Origin: Gammaproteobacteria bacterium
GTDB taxonomy: Bacteria > Pseudomonadota > Gammaproteobacteria > Ga0077536
DNA length: 60,356 bases
Direction: 5' to 3'
NCBI GenBank assembly: GCA_019747795.1
Contig: JAIEQK010000137.1
Span: 1 to 60,356 of the forward strand
Shown: one piece after another, positions 35,714 through 44,564 of the stretch
How the letters are laid out: each line of letters starts with the position of its first letter
Numbering within the stretch: the stretch's first letter is position 1
The notes under the pieces: model-generated
The model's database searches: none
Told to the model about the DNA's origin: nothing
The model's input: only the letters and a program-made list of their open reading frames with translations
Position numbers and translations under genes: made by a program

Positions 35714-35890
35714 TACCGATGATCTCCGAGATCCGAGGCCTGGAGCTGGATACGGACAGCGTGCTCGCCGGCGGCGCCTGACCGTCGCGCGAGTACCGCA
35801 TTCCCGCCCTTGGGGGTGCCTGACGCCAGGCCCCTCGTGCCGGGTGATGCCAATCAGCATCGACGGCAACGATGCGCGGCCGCAAAGCAT
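35702..35890 (+). pseudogene. Decayed phosphohistidine (swivel) domain of the preceding gene
   Basis: Just past the stop, the next frame reads IPMISEIRGLELDTDSVLAG, then GA, a stop, PSREYRIPALGGA. It aligns without gaps to the family pattern [31 protein letters not shown]. One missing base in the tryptophan codon after DPS, a TGA at 35779-35781 in place of a coding codon, and replacement of the SHG catalytic histidine by AGG are visible. A further frame gives RVMPISIDGND, like the end of this domain. This is either true decay or, less likely, several sequence errors. Confidence 0.75.
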
Positions 35891-36194
35891 GACTCCGCCG
35901 ACTGGTGCCGTGCACTTGCTGCCGGCGCTGCCCATGCCGCTAGCGGTCGGGCCGCTGGCCATGACCGACAGCGCCGGCATGGGGTGTCGTATGCGCGAGA
36001 GGAGCCGCTGCGCCCACCTCGCCGGGCGCGGGCGAGGCGGCGCGGATCGTCGTCGGTCGCGGCGTCCGCACCGCGCCCGGGGCCGATGTGCGACATTCCA
36101 GGCAATCGCGACAGCGCCTCGATCCGCGTACGCGCAGGCGCGTTACCATCGTCGCCAAGGCCCCGCCTGTGCCCGACAAGGAGGCCGAGCAAGC

Positions 36195-38480
36195 ATGACA
36201 AGTTTGTTACCGCTGTTACGCGTCACGCGGCTGGTGTCCCGCATGCTGCTCGGCGCGAGTTTGATTTGCGCATCGATTGGCGGCCACGCTGCTGAACCGC
36301 CCGCGCGGGAAGAGAGTCTCGAGCGGGCACGGGCCAAGGTCACGGATGTCTTGTGGCGACGCGTGGAGCGTGAACGGGTACTGACCGTGCTGGTGCAGTT
36401 TCGTACCGCCGAAATCGACGCGCTCGCCGACTTGCGCCTGGGGCGCGGTGACCGCTCGGCGCGTGAGGACAGCCAACGGCAGCGCGTCACGGGTTACCGC
36501 GAGATCAAGCGCCTCGCCCGCACGGGCCTGCTGCGCGGCGATGCGCCGCTCGTGCGTGAGTACACCCAACTGCCGATGTCGGCGGTGAAGATACGGAACA
36601 TCGCCGAACTCACGCGGCTGCTGCGTCGCCCAGAGATCGAGGCCGTGCACGAGGACGTGCTGATGCACCACGCGCTGACGCAGAGCCTGGCGCTGATCCA
36701 CCGTCCCCCGGCCGGTGCGGCGGCACAGCTCGGTGCCGGCACGACGGTCGCGGTGCTCGACACCGGTGTCGACTACACCCGGCCAGCCTTTGGCCCATGC
36801 GACACGCCAGGTATCCCCGCGACCAGCTGCAAGGTCGCCTTCGCACAGGATTTCGCCACTCAGGACAACACTCTGGACGCTGACGGCCACGGCAGCTCGG
36901 TGGCGGCCATCGCGCTCGGTGTCGCGCCGGGCACGCGCATCATCGCGCTGGACGTGTTCGACGGCGACACCGCGCGGAGCAGCGACGTGATCGCTGCCAT
37001 GGACTGGGCGATCGCCAATCGCAGCACCTGGAATATCGCGGCCATGAATCTCAGCCTGGGTGACGGCGTGAAGCGCACCTCGCCGTGCGGAGGGCCGTTC
37101 AATCCGTACCGCTCGGCGATCAACAACGCCATCAACGTCGGCATCATCAGCGTTGTCGCGGCAGGCAACGAAGCCTTTCTCGATGGCCTGTCTTCGCCGG
37201 CCTGCACCCCGGGGGCACTGTCGGTCGGTGCGGTCTACGACAGCGATATGGGCCCGCTCAATTGGAGCATATACAGTGACTCGAGCACGGCAGCCGACAA
37301 GGTGACCTGTTTCTCCAATACCGCGAGCTATTTGTCGGGTTATGCGCCGGGCGCGCAGATTACCGCCGCTGGCGTGACCTTCAGCGGCACCTCGCAAGCG
37401 GCGCCTCACGTCGCGGGTGCGGTGGCCGCGTTGAAGGCGGCTTTTCCCGCTGACACGCCCGGCGAGACCACCAACCGCCTGGTCTCCGCCGGCGTTCCGC
37501 TGACGGACTCGCGCCCACAGGTCGCGATCACCAAACCGCGTCTGGATTTGAAAGCGATCTTTCCGCCGCCGCCCAATGACGCTTTTGTCGATAGGGTGAC
37601 GCTGTCGGTCACCAGTGGTTCGCAGACGCTCGACACTCTTTACGCCAGCAAGGAAGTCGGCGAACCCGAGCATGCGGGCAATACCGGTGGCGCATCGGTC
37701 TGGTGGCGTTGGACCGCGCCGCAAGACAGTACCGTGCGTACCACCCTGCGCCTCACGACCGCCGGCAGCACCATCAATACGCTGCTCGCGGTCTATACCG
37801 GTGAGGCCGTGACCGCACTGGCGCCAGTGGCCGCCGCGAACAGCCCCGCAGGCCAGCCTGCGACGCTGGCTTTTCAGGCCGCCGCGGGTGTGACCTACGC
37901 CATCGCCATCGACGGTCGCGACGGCGCCCGAGGGTCGGTCGGCCTGGCCTGGGCGCTGGACACGGACGGGGACTGCATCGGCGACGACCAGGAAAGCGCG
38001 ACGAGCACCCATGCCTTGGACCTCGACAGTGATGACGACGGTATCGCTGACGGTGCGGAAGACCTCAACTGCAACGGCATACACGACGCCGGCGAGACCG
38101 ATCCGCGCCGCTCGGACACCGACGGTGATGGCATACAGGACGGCACCGAGCTCAGGATAGTTGCCGGAGTGCCAGACCCCGACGGCGGCGGCCCGTTGCT
38201 CGGCACCGACCCGGCGTCGTTCGTCCCCGATGCCGATCCCACGACCGGGACTTTAGCGCTCGACCCTGACAGCGATGGCGACGGCGCCGGCGACGGCGCC
38301 GAGGATCGCAACCGCAATGGCGCGCTCGAGAGCGGTGAGTCCGACCCCAACGATCAGACATCCACACCGCAGGTCGCCCAACAGGTAGCGCTGCCCTCCG
38401 CCTGGCTGGCGCTGCTTGCGCTCGTCCTGATTATGCTGGGGCACCGGGCGAGTTCGCGCCCGCGATGGACACGTTCATGA
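36195..38480 (+). CDS. Subtilisin-like (S8) protease with C-terminal sorting tail
   Basis: ATG 36195 follows AAGGAGG by ten bases and gives 761 residues with a signal peptide (residues 1-32). Residues about 40-165 form a prodomain-like region. The S8 triad is Asp189 (AVLDTGVDYT), His232 (DADGHGSSVA) and Ser400 (SGTSQAAPHVAG), with Asn325 for the oxyanion. A beta-sandwich region follows, then acidic calcium-binding repeats (DLDSDDDGIADGAED, DTDGDGIQDG, DPDSDGDGAGDGAED). The last 31 residues are LPSAW, a hydrophobic helix and a basic end, a layout typical of exosortase targets. Its stop overlaps the exosortase start, so it is the likely dedicated substrate. Confidence 0.93.
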   Translation: MTSLLPLLRVTRLVSRMLLGASLICASIGGHAAEPPAREESLERARAKVTDVLWRRVERERVLTVLVQFRTAEIDALADLRLGRGDRSAREDSQRQRVTGYREIKRLARTGLLRGDAPLVREYTQLPMSAVKIRNIAELTRLLRRPEIEAVHEDVLMHHALTQSLALIHRPPAGAAAQLGAGTTVAVLDTGVDYTRPAFGPCDTPGIPATSCKVAFAQDFATQDNTLDADGHGSSVAAIALGVAPGTRIIALDVFDGDTARSSDVIAAMDWAIANRSTWNIAAMNLSLGDGVKRTSPCGGPFNPYRSAINNAINVGIISVVAAGNEAFLDGLSSPACTPGALSVGAVYDSDMGPLNWSIYSDSSTAADKVTCFSNTASYLSGYAPGAQITAAGVTFSGTSQAAPHVAGAVAALKAAFPADTPGETTNRLVSAGVPLTDSRPQVAITKPRLDLKAIFPPPPNDAFVDRVTLSVTSGSQTLDTLYASKEVGEPEHAGNTGGASVWWRWTAPQDSTVRTTLRLTTAGSTINTLLAVYTGEAVTALAPVAAANSPAGQPATLAFQAAAGVTYAIAIDGRDGARGSVGLAWALDTDGDCIGDDQESATSTHALDLDSDDDGIADGAEDLNCNGIHDAGETDPRRSDTDGDGIQDGTELRIVAGVPDPDGGGPLLGTDPASFVPDADPTTGTLALDPDSDGDGAGDGAEDRNRNGALESGESDPNDQTSTPQVAQQVALPSAWLALLALVLIMLGHRASSRPRWTRS

Positions 38481-38992
38481 AGTCGACGCGCGGTTTCATC
38501 TCTGTATTCAGCGCAGCCTACCTCGTCCTGCACGTCGCTTATCTGCAGGTGCCCACGCCCTTCCTGGTGGAAGTCGCGTATCGCTACGCCATCGTGCAGC
38601 CGGCCGCGGTGATGGTGGCCTGGATCGCGCCCGGGGAAGCAGTACAGGTGGTCGACAATCAGCTTCGCTCGGCCAGCGCCGCGCTCGAGATCGTGCGCGG
38701 TTGTGACGGTGCCGGCCTGCTGTTCCTGCTGCTCGCCGCGATCGTGGCGGTTGATGCGTCACCGAGCAGGAAGCTGGGCGCTGCGATTGGCGGCGGGGTG
38801 ATGGTGTTCGCACTCAATGAACTGCGCATCGTCGGTCTGTATTTCGTTGCCGCCTATCACCACACCCTGTTCGTGCCCTTGCATGTCTACTTCATTCCGA
38901 TGTTGGAGATTCTGGCCTGCGCCGCCTACTTTGCCTGGTGGTTGAACCGCTGGTCGGCCGCTGAGGATCACGCCGATGCCGCGCGGGATTGA
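38477..38992 (+). CDS. Short exosortase/archaeosortase-family transpeptidase
   Basis: From ATG 38477 (four-base ATGA overlap with the protease stop) the protein has 171 residues and at least four membrane helices. The candidate catalytic residues of the family are all present: Cys76 in EIVRGCDGAG, Arg117 in LNELRIVG and His136 in PLHVYF. Exosortases recognise a C-terminal motif-helix-basic tail on exported proteins, cut it and attach the protein to an acceptor. The small size resembles the XrtH/XrtM-like types rather than the large EpsH/XrtA. An ATG at 38465 in frame is an alternative. Assignment rests on motifs and context. Confidence 0.85.
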   Translation: MKSTRGFISVFSAAYLVLHVAYLQVPTPFLVEVAYRYAIVQPAAVMVAWIAPGEAVQVVDNQLRSASAALEIVRGCDGAGLLFLLLAAIVAVDASPSRKLGAAIGGGVMVFALNELRIVGLYFVAAYHHTLFVPLHVYFIPMLEILACAAYFAWWLNRWSAAEDHADAARD

Positions 38993-39578
38993 GCTTGCCG
39001 GGCGTGTCTTCGTGCTGTGGCTGGTGGTGACGCCGGCGGTGTATTTTCTCGCTCGCCCGGTACTGCAGATCTCGCTGCCGCTACTCGAGATTGCCATCGG
39101 CGCGCTGCAATCGGACTACTACCCGGTGTTACGCATCAGGCACATCAACGGCGAGCCGATGATCACGATGCGCTGCGTGCTGCGCACACCGCTGCACATC
39201 GCCGTCGGCCGCACGCTGCCGCCGGGCACAGACTTCGATGGTGGCGCCACGCACGTTGCCCATGTCTTGCTACCGCTCGCGTTGTTCGTGTGGGTGGCGA
39301 TCGCGCGAGTGGCGGCCGACGGCGGGCGGCCGCGTCTGCTGTTGCTCGGCCTCGGGGCATTGCTGGTGTTGTCCCTCACTACCCCGCCGCTGCTGGCGGG
39401 ACGAGTCGCGAGCCTGCTCGCCGCCAGCGCAGGCGAGGGGGATACCGTCGGCGCCCCGCCGCTGGAGCAGTTGCTGCTATTCATGGAGGGCGGTGGCCGT
39501 TGGCTGGTCGGCATCGTGCTCGGCATCCTGTGCGCCGCACCGGCCGCACCAGCCAGCGCCGCGGTGGTCGCCTCGTGA
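38976..39578 (+). CDS. Exosortase-associated polytopic membrane protein
   Basis: A 200-residue protein with hydrophobic helices near 8-30, 92-110, 120-140 and 168-190. A periplasmic loop lies between the first two (RIRHINGEPMITMRCVLRTP). Its start overlaps the exosortase gene by 17 bases, so it is translationally coupled. Short exosortases of the H type are often followed by a membrane partner of this size, and this protein has that position and layout. It may assist substrate presentation or form part of the sorting enzyme. Its sequence gives no catalytic motif. Confidence 0.7.
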   Translation: MPRGIELAGRVFVLWLVVTPAVYFLARPVLQISLPLLEIAIGALQSDYYPVLRIRHINGEPMITMRCVLRTPLHIAVGRTLPPGTDFDGGATHVAHVLLPLALFVWVAIARVAADGGRPRLLLLGLGALLVLSLTTPPLLAGRVASLLAASAGEGDTVGAPPLEQLLLFMEGGGRWLVGIVLGILCAAPAAPASAAVVAS

Positions 39579-39778
39579 GCGCTCGGATCAGGTAGCCCTG
39601 TTCTAATGGCGCGGGTCGCCAGCAGGGCGGCGGCGGCACTGGTCCACAGCGAACCTGGCGTGGGGCGATGCCCCGGAGCAGCCAGGGTCACGGCATGCGA
39701 GGCCCCGCACGACAGGGATGTCGGCGCGGCCGTTCGTGCGTCGTAAGCCTGCGCGAGTCCCGCACCTGCCATGCCACA

Positions 39779-40429
39779 ATGCACCGCATGACCCTGCCGC
39801 TGTTCCCCTCTACGCCCACACCCGTGCCTCTCAGCGCCGACGCCGCCCTGCTCTGCGGTTTCGCGCTGCCGGTAGCGGACGCGCTGCTCGAAGCGCTGCA
39901 CGGGGTCGCGGCCGCCGCGCCGTTCCGGCACATGCTCACACCGGGCAATCGCCGCATGTCCGCGGCGATGACCAACTGCGGCGCGCTCGGCTGGGTGAGC
40001 GATCGTCGCGGCTACCGTTACGTCGCGACCGATCCGGACAGCGGTCTGGCGTGGCCTGCGATGCCCGCCACATTCCTCGAGCTTGCGCGGGCCGCCGCGG
40101 CCGCCGCCGGTTTCGATGACTTTCAACCGGACGCGTGCCTGATGAACCGCTACAAGGGCGACGCACGGCTGTCACTGCACCAGGACCGTGATGAGCTGCC
40201 GCTCGATCAGCCGATAGTCTCGGTGTCCCTGGGCCTCACCGCGGATTTCCTCTGGGGCGGCGCCGTGCGCAACGCGCGGGTGCGACGCGTGCCCGTCAAC
40301 CACGGCGACGTGGTGGTGTGGGGTGGCGATGATCGGTTGAGATTCCATGGCGTCGAGGCACCGGGGGCCGGACAGCACCCGGCGGCCGGCGCAGTGCGCT
40401 ACAACCTGAGCTTTCGCCGCGCACGCTGA
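39779..40429 (+). CDS. alkB: Alpha-ketoglutarate-dependent DNA repair dioxygenase AlkB
   Basis: The 216-residue product, the same length as E. coli AlkB, oxidatively removes methyl lesions such as 1-methyladenine and 3-methylcytosine from DNA. Matching stretches include MSAAMTNCGALGW, WPAMP, FQPDACLMNRY, LSLHQDRDE, IVSVSLGL, HGDVVVWGG and RYNLSFR. Iron ligands are His134, Asp136 and His190; Arg207 and Arg213 bind 2-oxoglutarate. ATG 39779 is chosen for length; ATG 39788 is also possible. The 200 bases upstream have no link to the exosortase genes. No adaptation operon partner (ada) is nearby. Confidence 0.95.
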   Translation: MHRMTLPLFPSTPTPVPLSADAALLCGFALPVADALLEALHGVAAAAPFRHMLTPGNRRMSAAMTNCGALGWVSDRRGYRYVATDPDSGLAWPAMPATFLELARAAAAAAGFDDFQPDACLMNRYKGDARLSLHQDRDELPLDQPIVSVSLGLTADFLWGGAVRNARVRRVPVNHGDVVVWGGDDRLRFHGVEAPGAGQHPAAGAVRYNLSFRRAR

Positions 40430-40779
40430 GGCCCGAGGGCTGACGGCTCACCGCTGTCGGTGACCGGGCCCAGGGACGATGTCCACTCGGAACGCGGTAC
40501 TCACGCCGGCCGGCTCACGCGGCTATCGTCGCTCGCCGTGGCGCCCGCATGCATCTACGCCGGCATGTCCTCGTGCGCCTGTCGACTCACACTGCGACAG
40601 TCCGAAGTCGTACCGTGGGGCCGAAGCGCGCAAGCCTTACAGGCGCGGGGCCGGTAGGTGCGCTCGCCGTCCCGGCTGGAGGTCCCTGCTTGGCGAAACG
40701 TCCCACTTGCGGGGCATGGGTAGCTGTCCTGCGCGGCGTCTTAGGCGAACTGTTGGCGCGACTAGCCATTGCCCGACTG

Positions 40780-41026
40780 ACTGCATCCAGTCAGCCGTGA
40801 TGCTGAGCATGGCCAGCCGTGGCAGTTTGCTAAACGCGTCGCCGCTGGGGAAATGCCCCTGAGTCTTGGTGATCTTCCGCAGCTGGCTAGTGAGGCTCCC
40901 GATCGCGTTGGTGGTGTCAATCACGCTGCAAATCTCGGGGACGAAGGCGAAGAACGGGAACAACCGATCCCAGGCGTGACGCCAAGTCGCGGCGGCCAGC
41001 GATATGGCGCTCCGCCACACGCTCAA
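40780..41026 (-). mobile_element. IS256-family (mutator-type) transposase remnant
   Basis: One leftward frame reads WRHAWDRLFPFFAFVPEI, then VIDTTNAIGSLTSQLRKITK, then TQGHFPSGDAFSKLP and ITADW. This is the C-terminal part of IS256-type transposases (consensus VIYTTNAIESLN-QLRK-TK-RG-FP). The catalytic DDE region and the N-terminus are absent and several conserved positions are changed, so it is a dead fragment. I see no terminal inverted repeats. The rest of 40430-41151 is otherwise empty. Confidence 0.82.
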
Positions 41027-41151
41027 ACTCGAGCACGCCTTTTCTCTACCGTCTCGGCACGCGCACCTGCGACGAGCGGTTGGTCTTCGGCGCTGCGCTC
41101 ATTGCCATTTTCGACGCCTCGACGGCGCGCGCCCCGGACCAACGTGGCGGG

Positions 41152-41823
41152 CTATGCGCGCCCCATGCCCCGGCGCCACAACCCACCCAGCAAGCCAAGG
41201 CCGACCAGGCCAAGACTGGCAGGCTCGGGCGCGGCAATGACTTCCACGCTGCGGATGTCGGCGCGTACAGCCTGAAGACCGTCGCATATCGCGACAGAGC
41301 CGAAGAACACCACGTCGGTACAGTAATTGACCGACACCTGGGCCCGGTCGAAAGCCGCGATGTTCAAGCTGGTCGGCAGATCGGCGGAGGAAAACACCGT
41401 GCCCGAGGCGTCGCTCAGCTCTACGTCGAGCCAGCCCAGTTCCAGGCCGGCCACCGTCGGACCGCTCACAGCTATGGTCAGAGAAACCAGCAAATCCCTG
41501 AACGAGAATGCCGGTGAGCTGTCGATGATATTCACGCGGCCGTTGCTGGTCGGGGTCTGGGCAAAAGCGTGCGTGCCGAAGCGGGCACGCGTGTCCAGCA
41601 CGGAGTAAACCAGGAAATCTGGCGTGCCGCCGAGAGGCGTATCCCCGTCCGCCGTCAGCGAGTACTGAACGGTGTCGCCAACCGCGGCCAGGCTGCTGAG
41701 TCCGGGATCGACGGAAGTGACGGCGCCGTTGAAGCGATAGGTCAGCGGCAGCGCGCTTGCGTTTGAGCTCGCAAGGCTTGCGATGAATGCCAGGGCCAGG
41801 AAGATCTTCGGACCAGTACACAT
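41152..41823 (-). CDS. PEP-CTERM sorting-domain protein
   Basis: The 223-residue secreted protein has a signal peptide (KIFLALAFIASLASSNASA) and a beta-rich body. It ends with a canonical PEP-CTERM tail: APEPASLG, a hydrophobic helix LVGLGLLGGL and a basic WRRGMGR end. AAGGAG lies ten bases before the ATG. Proteins of this type are processed by XrtA/EpsH exosortase and usually join the exopolysaccharide matrix or outer surface. Its PEP motif differs from the LPSAW tail of the protease at 36 kb. The matching exosortase is probably elsewhere in the genome. The body function is unknown. Confidence 0.9.
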   Translation of the reverse strand: MCTGPKIFLALAFIASLASSNASALPLTYRFNGAVTSVDPGLSSLAAVGDTVQYSLTADGDTPLGGTPDFLVYSVLDTRARFGTHAFAQTPTSNGRVNIIDSSPAFSFRDLLVSLTIAVSGPTVAGLELGWLDVELSDASGTVFSSADLPTSLNIAAFDRAQVSVNYCTDVVFFGSVAICDGLQAVRADIRSVEVIAAPEPASLGLVGLGLLGGLWRRGMGRA

Positions 41824-42119
41824 GTCGGGACACTCCTTGTTTGCAGGCTCGTGTCGTGCCAGCCGCGTCCCGGCTGCCCACGAGCAGGCCCGAGTGTAGA
41901 TCCCCGTCTCGACCCGACGATGCGATGTACGCCCGCCAAATGCAGAGTTTCGTTACAAGCGCGCCGTTTCCGCCGTCCCGGTCCGCTGGCAGTCCGATCA
42001 CATCCAGGCCTGGCAGACCCTGCTCCCGGCACGTCTTCACATAGGCGTGCGAGGTGAGCCATGGCACTCGTCGCGCGCTCGACTTCGCCCAAGGCGCAGG
42101 CCCACACCGGGAGCCTGAG

Positions 42120-43280
42120 TCAGCGCCAATCCTGCTGTCGACCGTCACGCTTCCCCGGGCTGGGGACTACCGATTGCGTGACGCGATCGCTCGCACGCCG
42201 CGCATGCTCAGCATGATCACTGAACACAGCATTGACGCCGGCGGCGAAGAATGCAGCGTACTCGGCAGCATAGTGGCCATAGGCGGCAGCGTCTTCGCCG
42301 CTGCGCAGATCCTTGGGCAGGAACAGGTTCTCGCTGCGGAAGGTATAGGGATGAACACGAAGTTTGCAGGCGTGGGCATCGCGGACGAAACGCGTGGGCG
42401 CGCCCCGTGTGTCTCCACTCATCGGGATGACCCGTGCCTTGTTGGGGCCCACGGCGTCAGCATAGGTGGCGACGAAAGCGAGGCCGGCGGGGCTCGCCAG
42501 ATCATCATAGGTGCGCGTATCGCCCGACAGCACGAAATCATAGGGCTGACCTGATTCGGCAAGAAGCTGCACCAGGGGCACGTCGATGAGTGTGTTCAGA
42601 AGCTCGAGGTTCGCCACCTCGAAGGACTGGATGAACACCCTCGCGGGATCGGTGAAGGCGTTGGCCTTGAGCAACGCCACCAGTCTCTTTTCCAGCGGCA
42701 GGCCAATGGCCTCGTGGTAACTCGGGTGCTTGGTCTCGGGGTAGATCCCGATCTTGCGTCCGGTCTCGACCTCCTTTTGCCGCACGAGATCGATGATCTC
42801 CTGCAGCGTCGGGATCCCGAACTCGCCGTTCCTCGACGCCGATTTCGGTCGCAGGGTGGGCAGCCGTTCCTGGGCACGCAGGATCTTGATTTCAGCGAGC
42901 GTGAAGTCCTCGGCGAACCAACCGGTGAGCGCCACGCCGTCCAGCACGACGGACTTCTTGCGGCTCGCGAACTCCGGGCGGCTCGCGACGTCGGTCGAAT
43001 CGGCGCCGGCGAAATCGGCGTTGTCGCCGCCTAGATAGGGCTCGTGGCGCGCGATCAGCACACCATCGCGTGTGGCGACCAGGTCCGGCTCGATGAAATC
43101 CGCGCCGTGCTCGATGGCCAGCGCGTAACCTTCAAGGGTGTGTTCCGGCAAGCTGCCCGGTGAACCGCGATGGGCGACCACCAGGGGACGCGTCGGCGGT
43201 TCGAACGCGGTGGCCGCGTACTGCGAGACGCTCATGGCTACCAGGACGATGGGCAGGGCGAGAGGGCGACAGCGACGCAT
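42120..43280 (-). CDS. glpQ: Periplasmic glycerophosphodiester phosphodiesterase
   Basis: The 386-residue enzyme hydrolyses glycerophosphodiesters to glycerol-3-phosphate and an alcohol. A signal peptide (LALPIVLVAMSVSQYAATA) places it in the periplasm. Catalytic and calcium-binding motifs are AHRGSPGSLPEHT (His37, Arg38), EPDLV (Glu64, Asp66) and the second histidine in ARHEP (His79). IYPETKHPSYH and the C-terminal GVNAVFSDHAEHA fit GlpQ-type enzymes. It lies 51 bases downstream of the CmcJ-like gene on the same strand. Phospholipid turnover for phosphate or glycerol use is the likely role. Confidence 0.92.
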   Translation of the reverse strand: MRRCRPLALPIVLVAMSVSQYAATAFEPPTRPLVVAHRGSPGSLPEHTLEGYALAIEHGADFIEPDLVATRDGVLIARHEPYLGGDNADFAGADSTDVASRPEFASRKKSVVLDGVALTGWFAEDFTLAEIKILRAQERLPTLRPKSASRNGEFGIPTLQEIIDLVRQKEVETGRKIGIYPETKHPSYHEAIGLPLEKRLVALLKANAFTDPARVFIQSFEVANLELLNTLIDVPLVQLLAESGQPYDFVLSGDTRTYDDLASPAGLAFVATYADAVGPNKARVIPMSGDTRGAPTRFVRDAHACKLRVHPYTFRSENLFLPKDLRSGEDAAAYGHYAAEYAAFFAAGVNAVFSDHAEHARRASDRVTQSVVPSPGKRDGRQQDWR

Positions 43281-43331
43281 GTCATCAGGGTCGCCGCGGA
43301 TGCATGCGGGCTCCTGCAGGCTGCGTGTGCT

Positions 43332-44330
43332 TCAAGCGTAGATGACCATGCAGCGGACTTCGATGCTCAGACGATCGGGCGCGTCGGGGGGCGTCTGCAC
43401 GTCGTCGAAGGCGGTGTGGAAACTGAAGGTGCAGGGGGCATCGACGTCGGCCGCATCTCCCTGGCTGCCGCTCGAGCGCGCGAGGGCGCCGGCGGAATCC
43501 CATTGCTTGATCAGCAAGGCTTCGTCGCGGGTCATGGCCGGGTAGTAATACCAACGATGGCGCGCGGAGGGCCGCGCGAAATAGTTCTCGCCGATACGGT
43601 CCTGGTAGTGGATCTCGAATACTACGAGGTCCTCGGGCAGGACGGTCTGGCCGTCACACAACGCGAGGGGATAGGTCGCGACGGGCTCGACCGCGATGTT
43701 GCGCCAAACGTTGATGATCGAGAAGCGCCCGCCAGGGGCGAGTGCAGCTTCGGCCAAGGCACGCGCGATCAGCGCGTGGTCTTCACCCAGCGCTTCGCGC
43801 AGGGTGTCGTTGCGGCTCGGTGGGCGGGTCAGATCGCGCAGGCGTTGCGGCGCGCTGGTCAGCGTGTAATCACCGTGGACCATCTGCGCCGGTCCCTGCA
43901 CCTGCTGGCCACCCTTGATCCGGTGACCGCTCTTCTTGCCCTGAGCGGACCGCACGTTGTGATCAAAGGCGAACGCCTGTCCGCCGGTGAACTCCGCCAC
44001 CAGGCGCGCGCAGTCATCGTAGTAGCGGCCTACGACCTCGACATGATCGAAGAAGTCCAAGGCCTGGTCCTGGAGCGGTCTGGCAAGAAGCTCGAAGCCG
44101 TTCTTTACGAGCGTGCAGGCGTTTGCTCGAGTACGTTCACGGGCGTTCTGCACGTTCGTGTCGCAGGACACCACCACCATGCCTTCGGTGCCCGCATCGC
44201 TGCCGTCCGGGTCGCGGCGGGTCAGCACCTTGCCGTTGCGGTACAAGGATGGCTGTACGGTCGGATCCAGGTAGCGCAGCTTGCCCAAGGTCCCATGACC
44301 TGTCGTCGGCGCTGGCGAGATGTCAGTCAT
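43332..44330 (-). CDS. CmcJ/NvfI-family oxidoreductase
   Basis: A 332-residue protein resembling the CmcJ/NvfI and GA4-desaturase-like family of non-heme oxygenase-related proteins. Recognisable stretches are FSIINVWRNIAVEPVATYPLALCDGQT, VVFEIHYQDRIGENYFARPSARHRWYYYPAMTRDEALLIKQWDSAG, and a C-terminal CTFSFHTAFDDVQTPPDAPDRLSIEVR. Family members occur in secondary metabolism (cephamycin, fungal meroterpenoids) and as orphan genes in Proteobacteria. No signal peptide. It reads in one direction with the phosphodiesterase and divergent from the SDR at 44.6 kb. The substrate is unknown. Confidence 0.85.
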   Translation of the reverse strand: MTDISPAPTTGHGTLGKLRYLDPTVQPSLYRNGKVLTRRDPDGSDAGTEGMVVVSCDTNVQNARERTRANACTLVKNGFELLARPLQDQALDFFDHVEVVGRYYDDCARLVAEFTGGQAFAFDHNVRSAQGKKSGHRIKGGQQVQGPAQMVHGDYTLTSAPQRLRDLTRPPSRNDTLREALGEDHALIARALAEAALAPGGRFSIINVWRNIAVEPVATYPLALCDGQTVLPEDLVVFEIHYQDRIGENYFARPSARHRWYYYPAMTRDEALLIKQWDSAGALARSSGSQGDAADVDAPCTFSFHTAFDDVQTPPDAPDRLSIEVRCMVIYA

Positions 44331-44564
44331 GGGCCAGTTTCGAGTTCGAGGGGCGTCGACTCGAACAACCGACGCTCACCGGCGGGCGGCGTTGGCTTCG
44401 TCATGGTTCGCTGCTCCATCGCTATTGACCTTCAGGACACCGCTCACGCATGTTGGCTACGGACCACGCCGCGCGCTCGGCGAGCCTGGAGCGGTGAGAC
44501 CGCACGGTAGCGCGGCGGCCGGGCCTGGGCAAGTTGGCGAAGACCGCGTGAGCGAGGGAAGGCA

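Noticed and set aside
33917-35980. A 687-codon open frame on the - strand
   Set aside because: It lies exactly opposite the PEP-synthase-like gene, whose domains and ribosome site are clear. The antisense translation is low-complexity and matches no family; long antisense frames are usual in GC-rich genes.
36216-38084. A 622-codon open frame on the - strand
   Set aside because: Antisense to the subtilisin-like protease with its intact catalytic triad; Arg/Gly-rich translation without family motifs.
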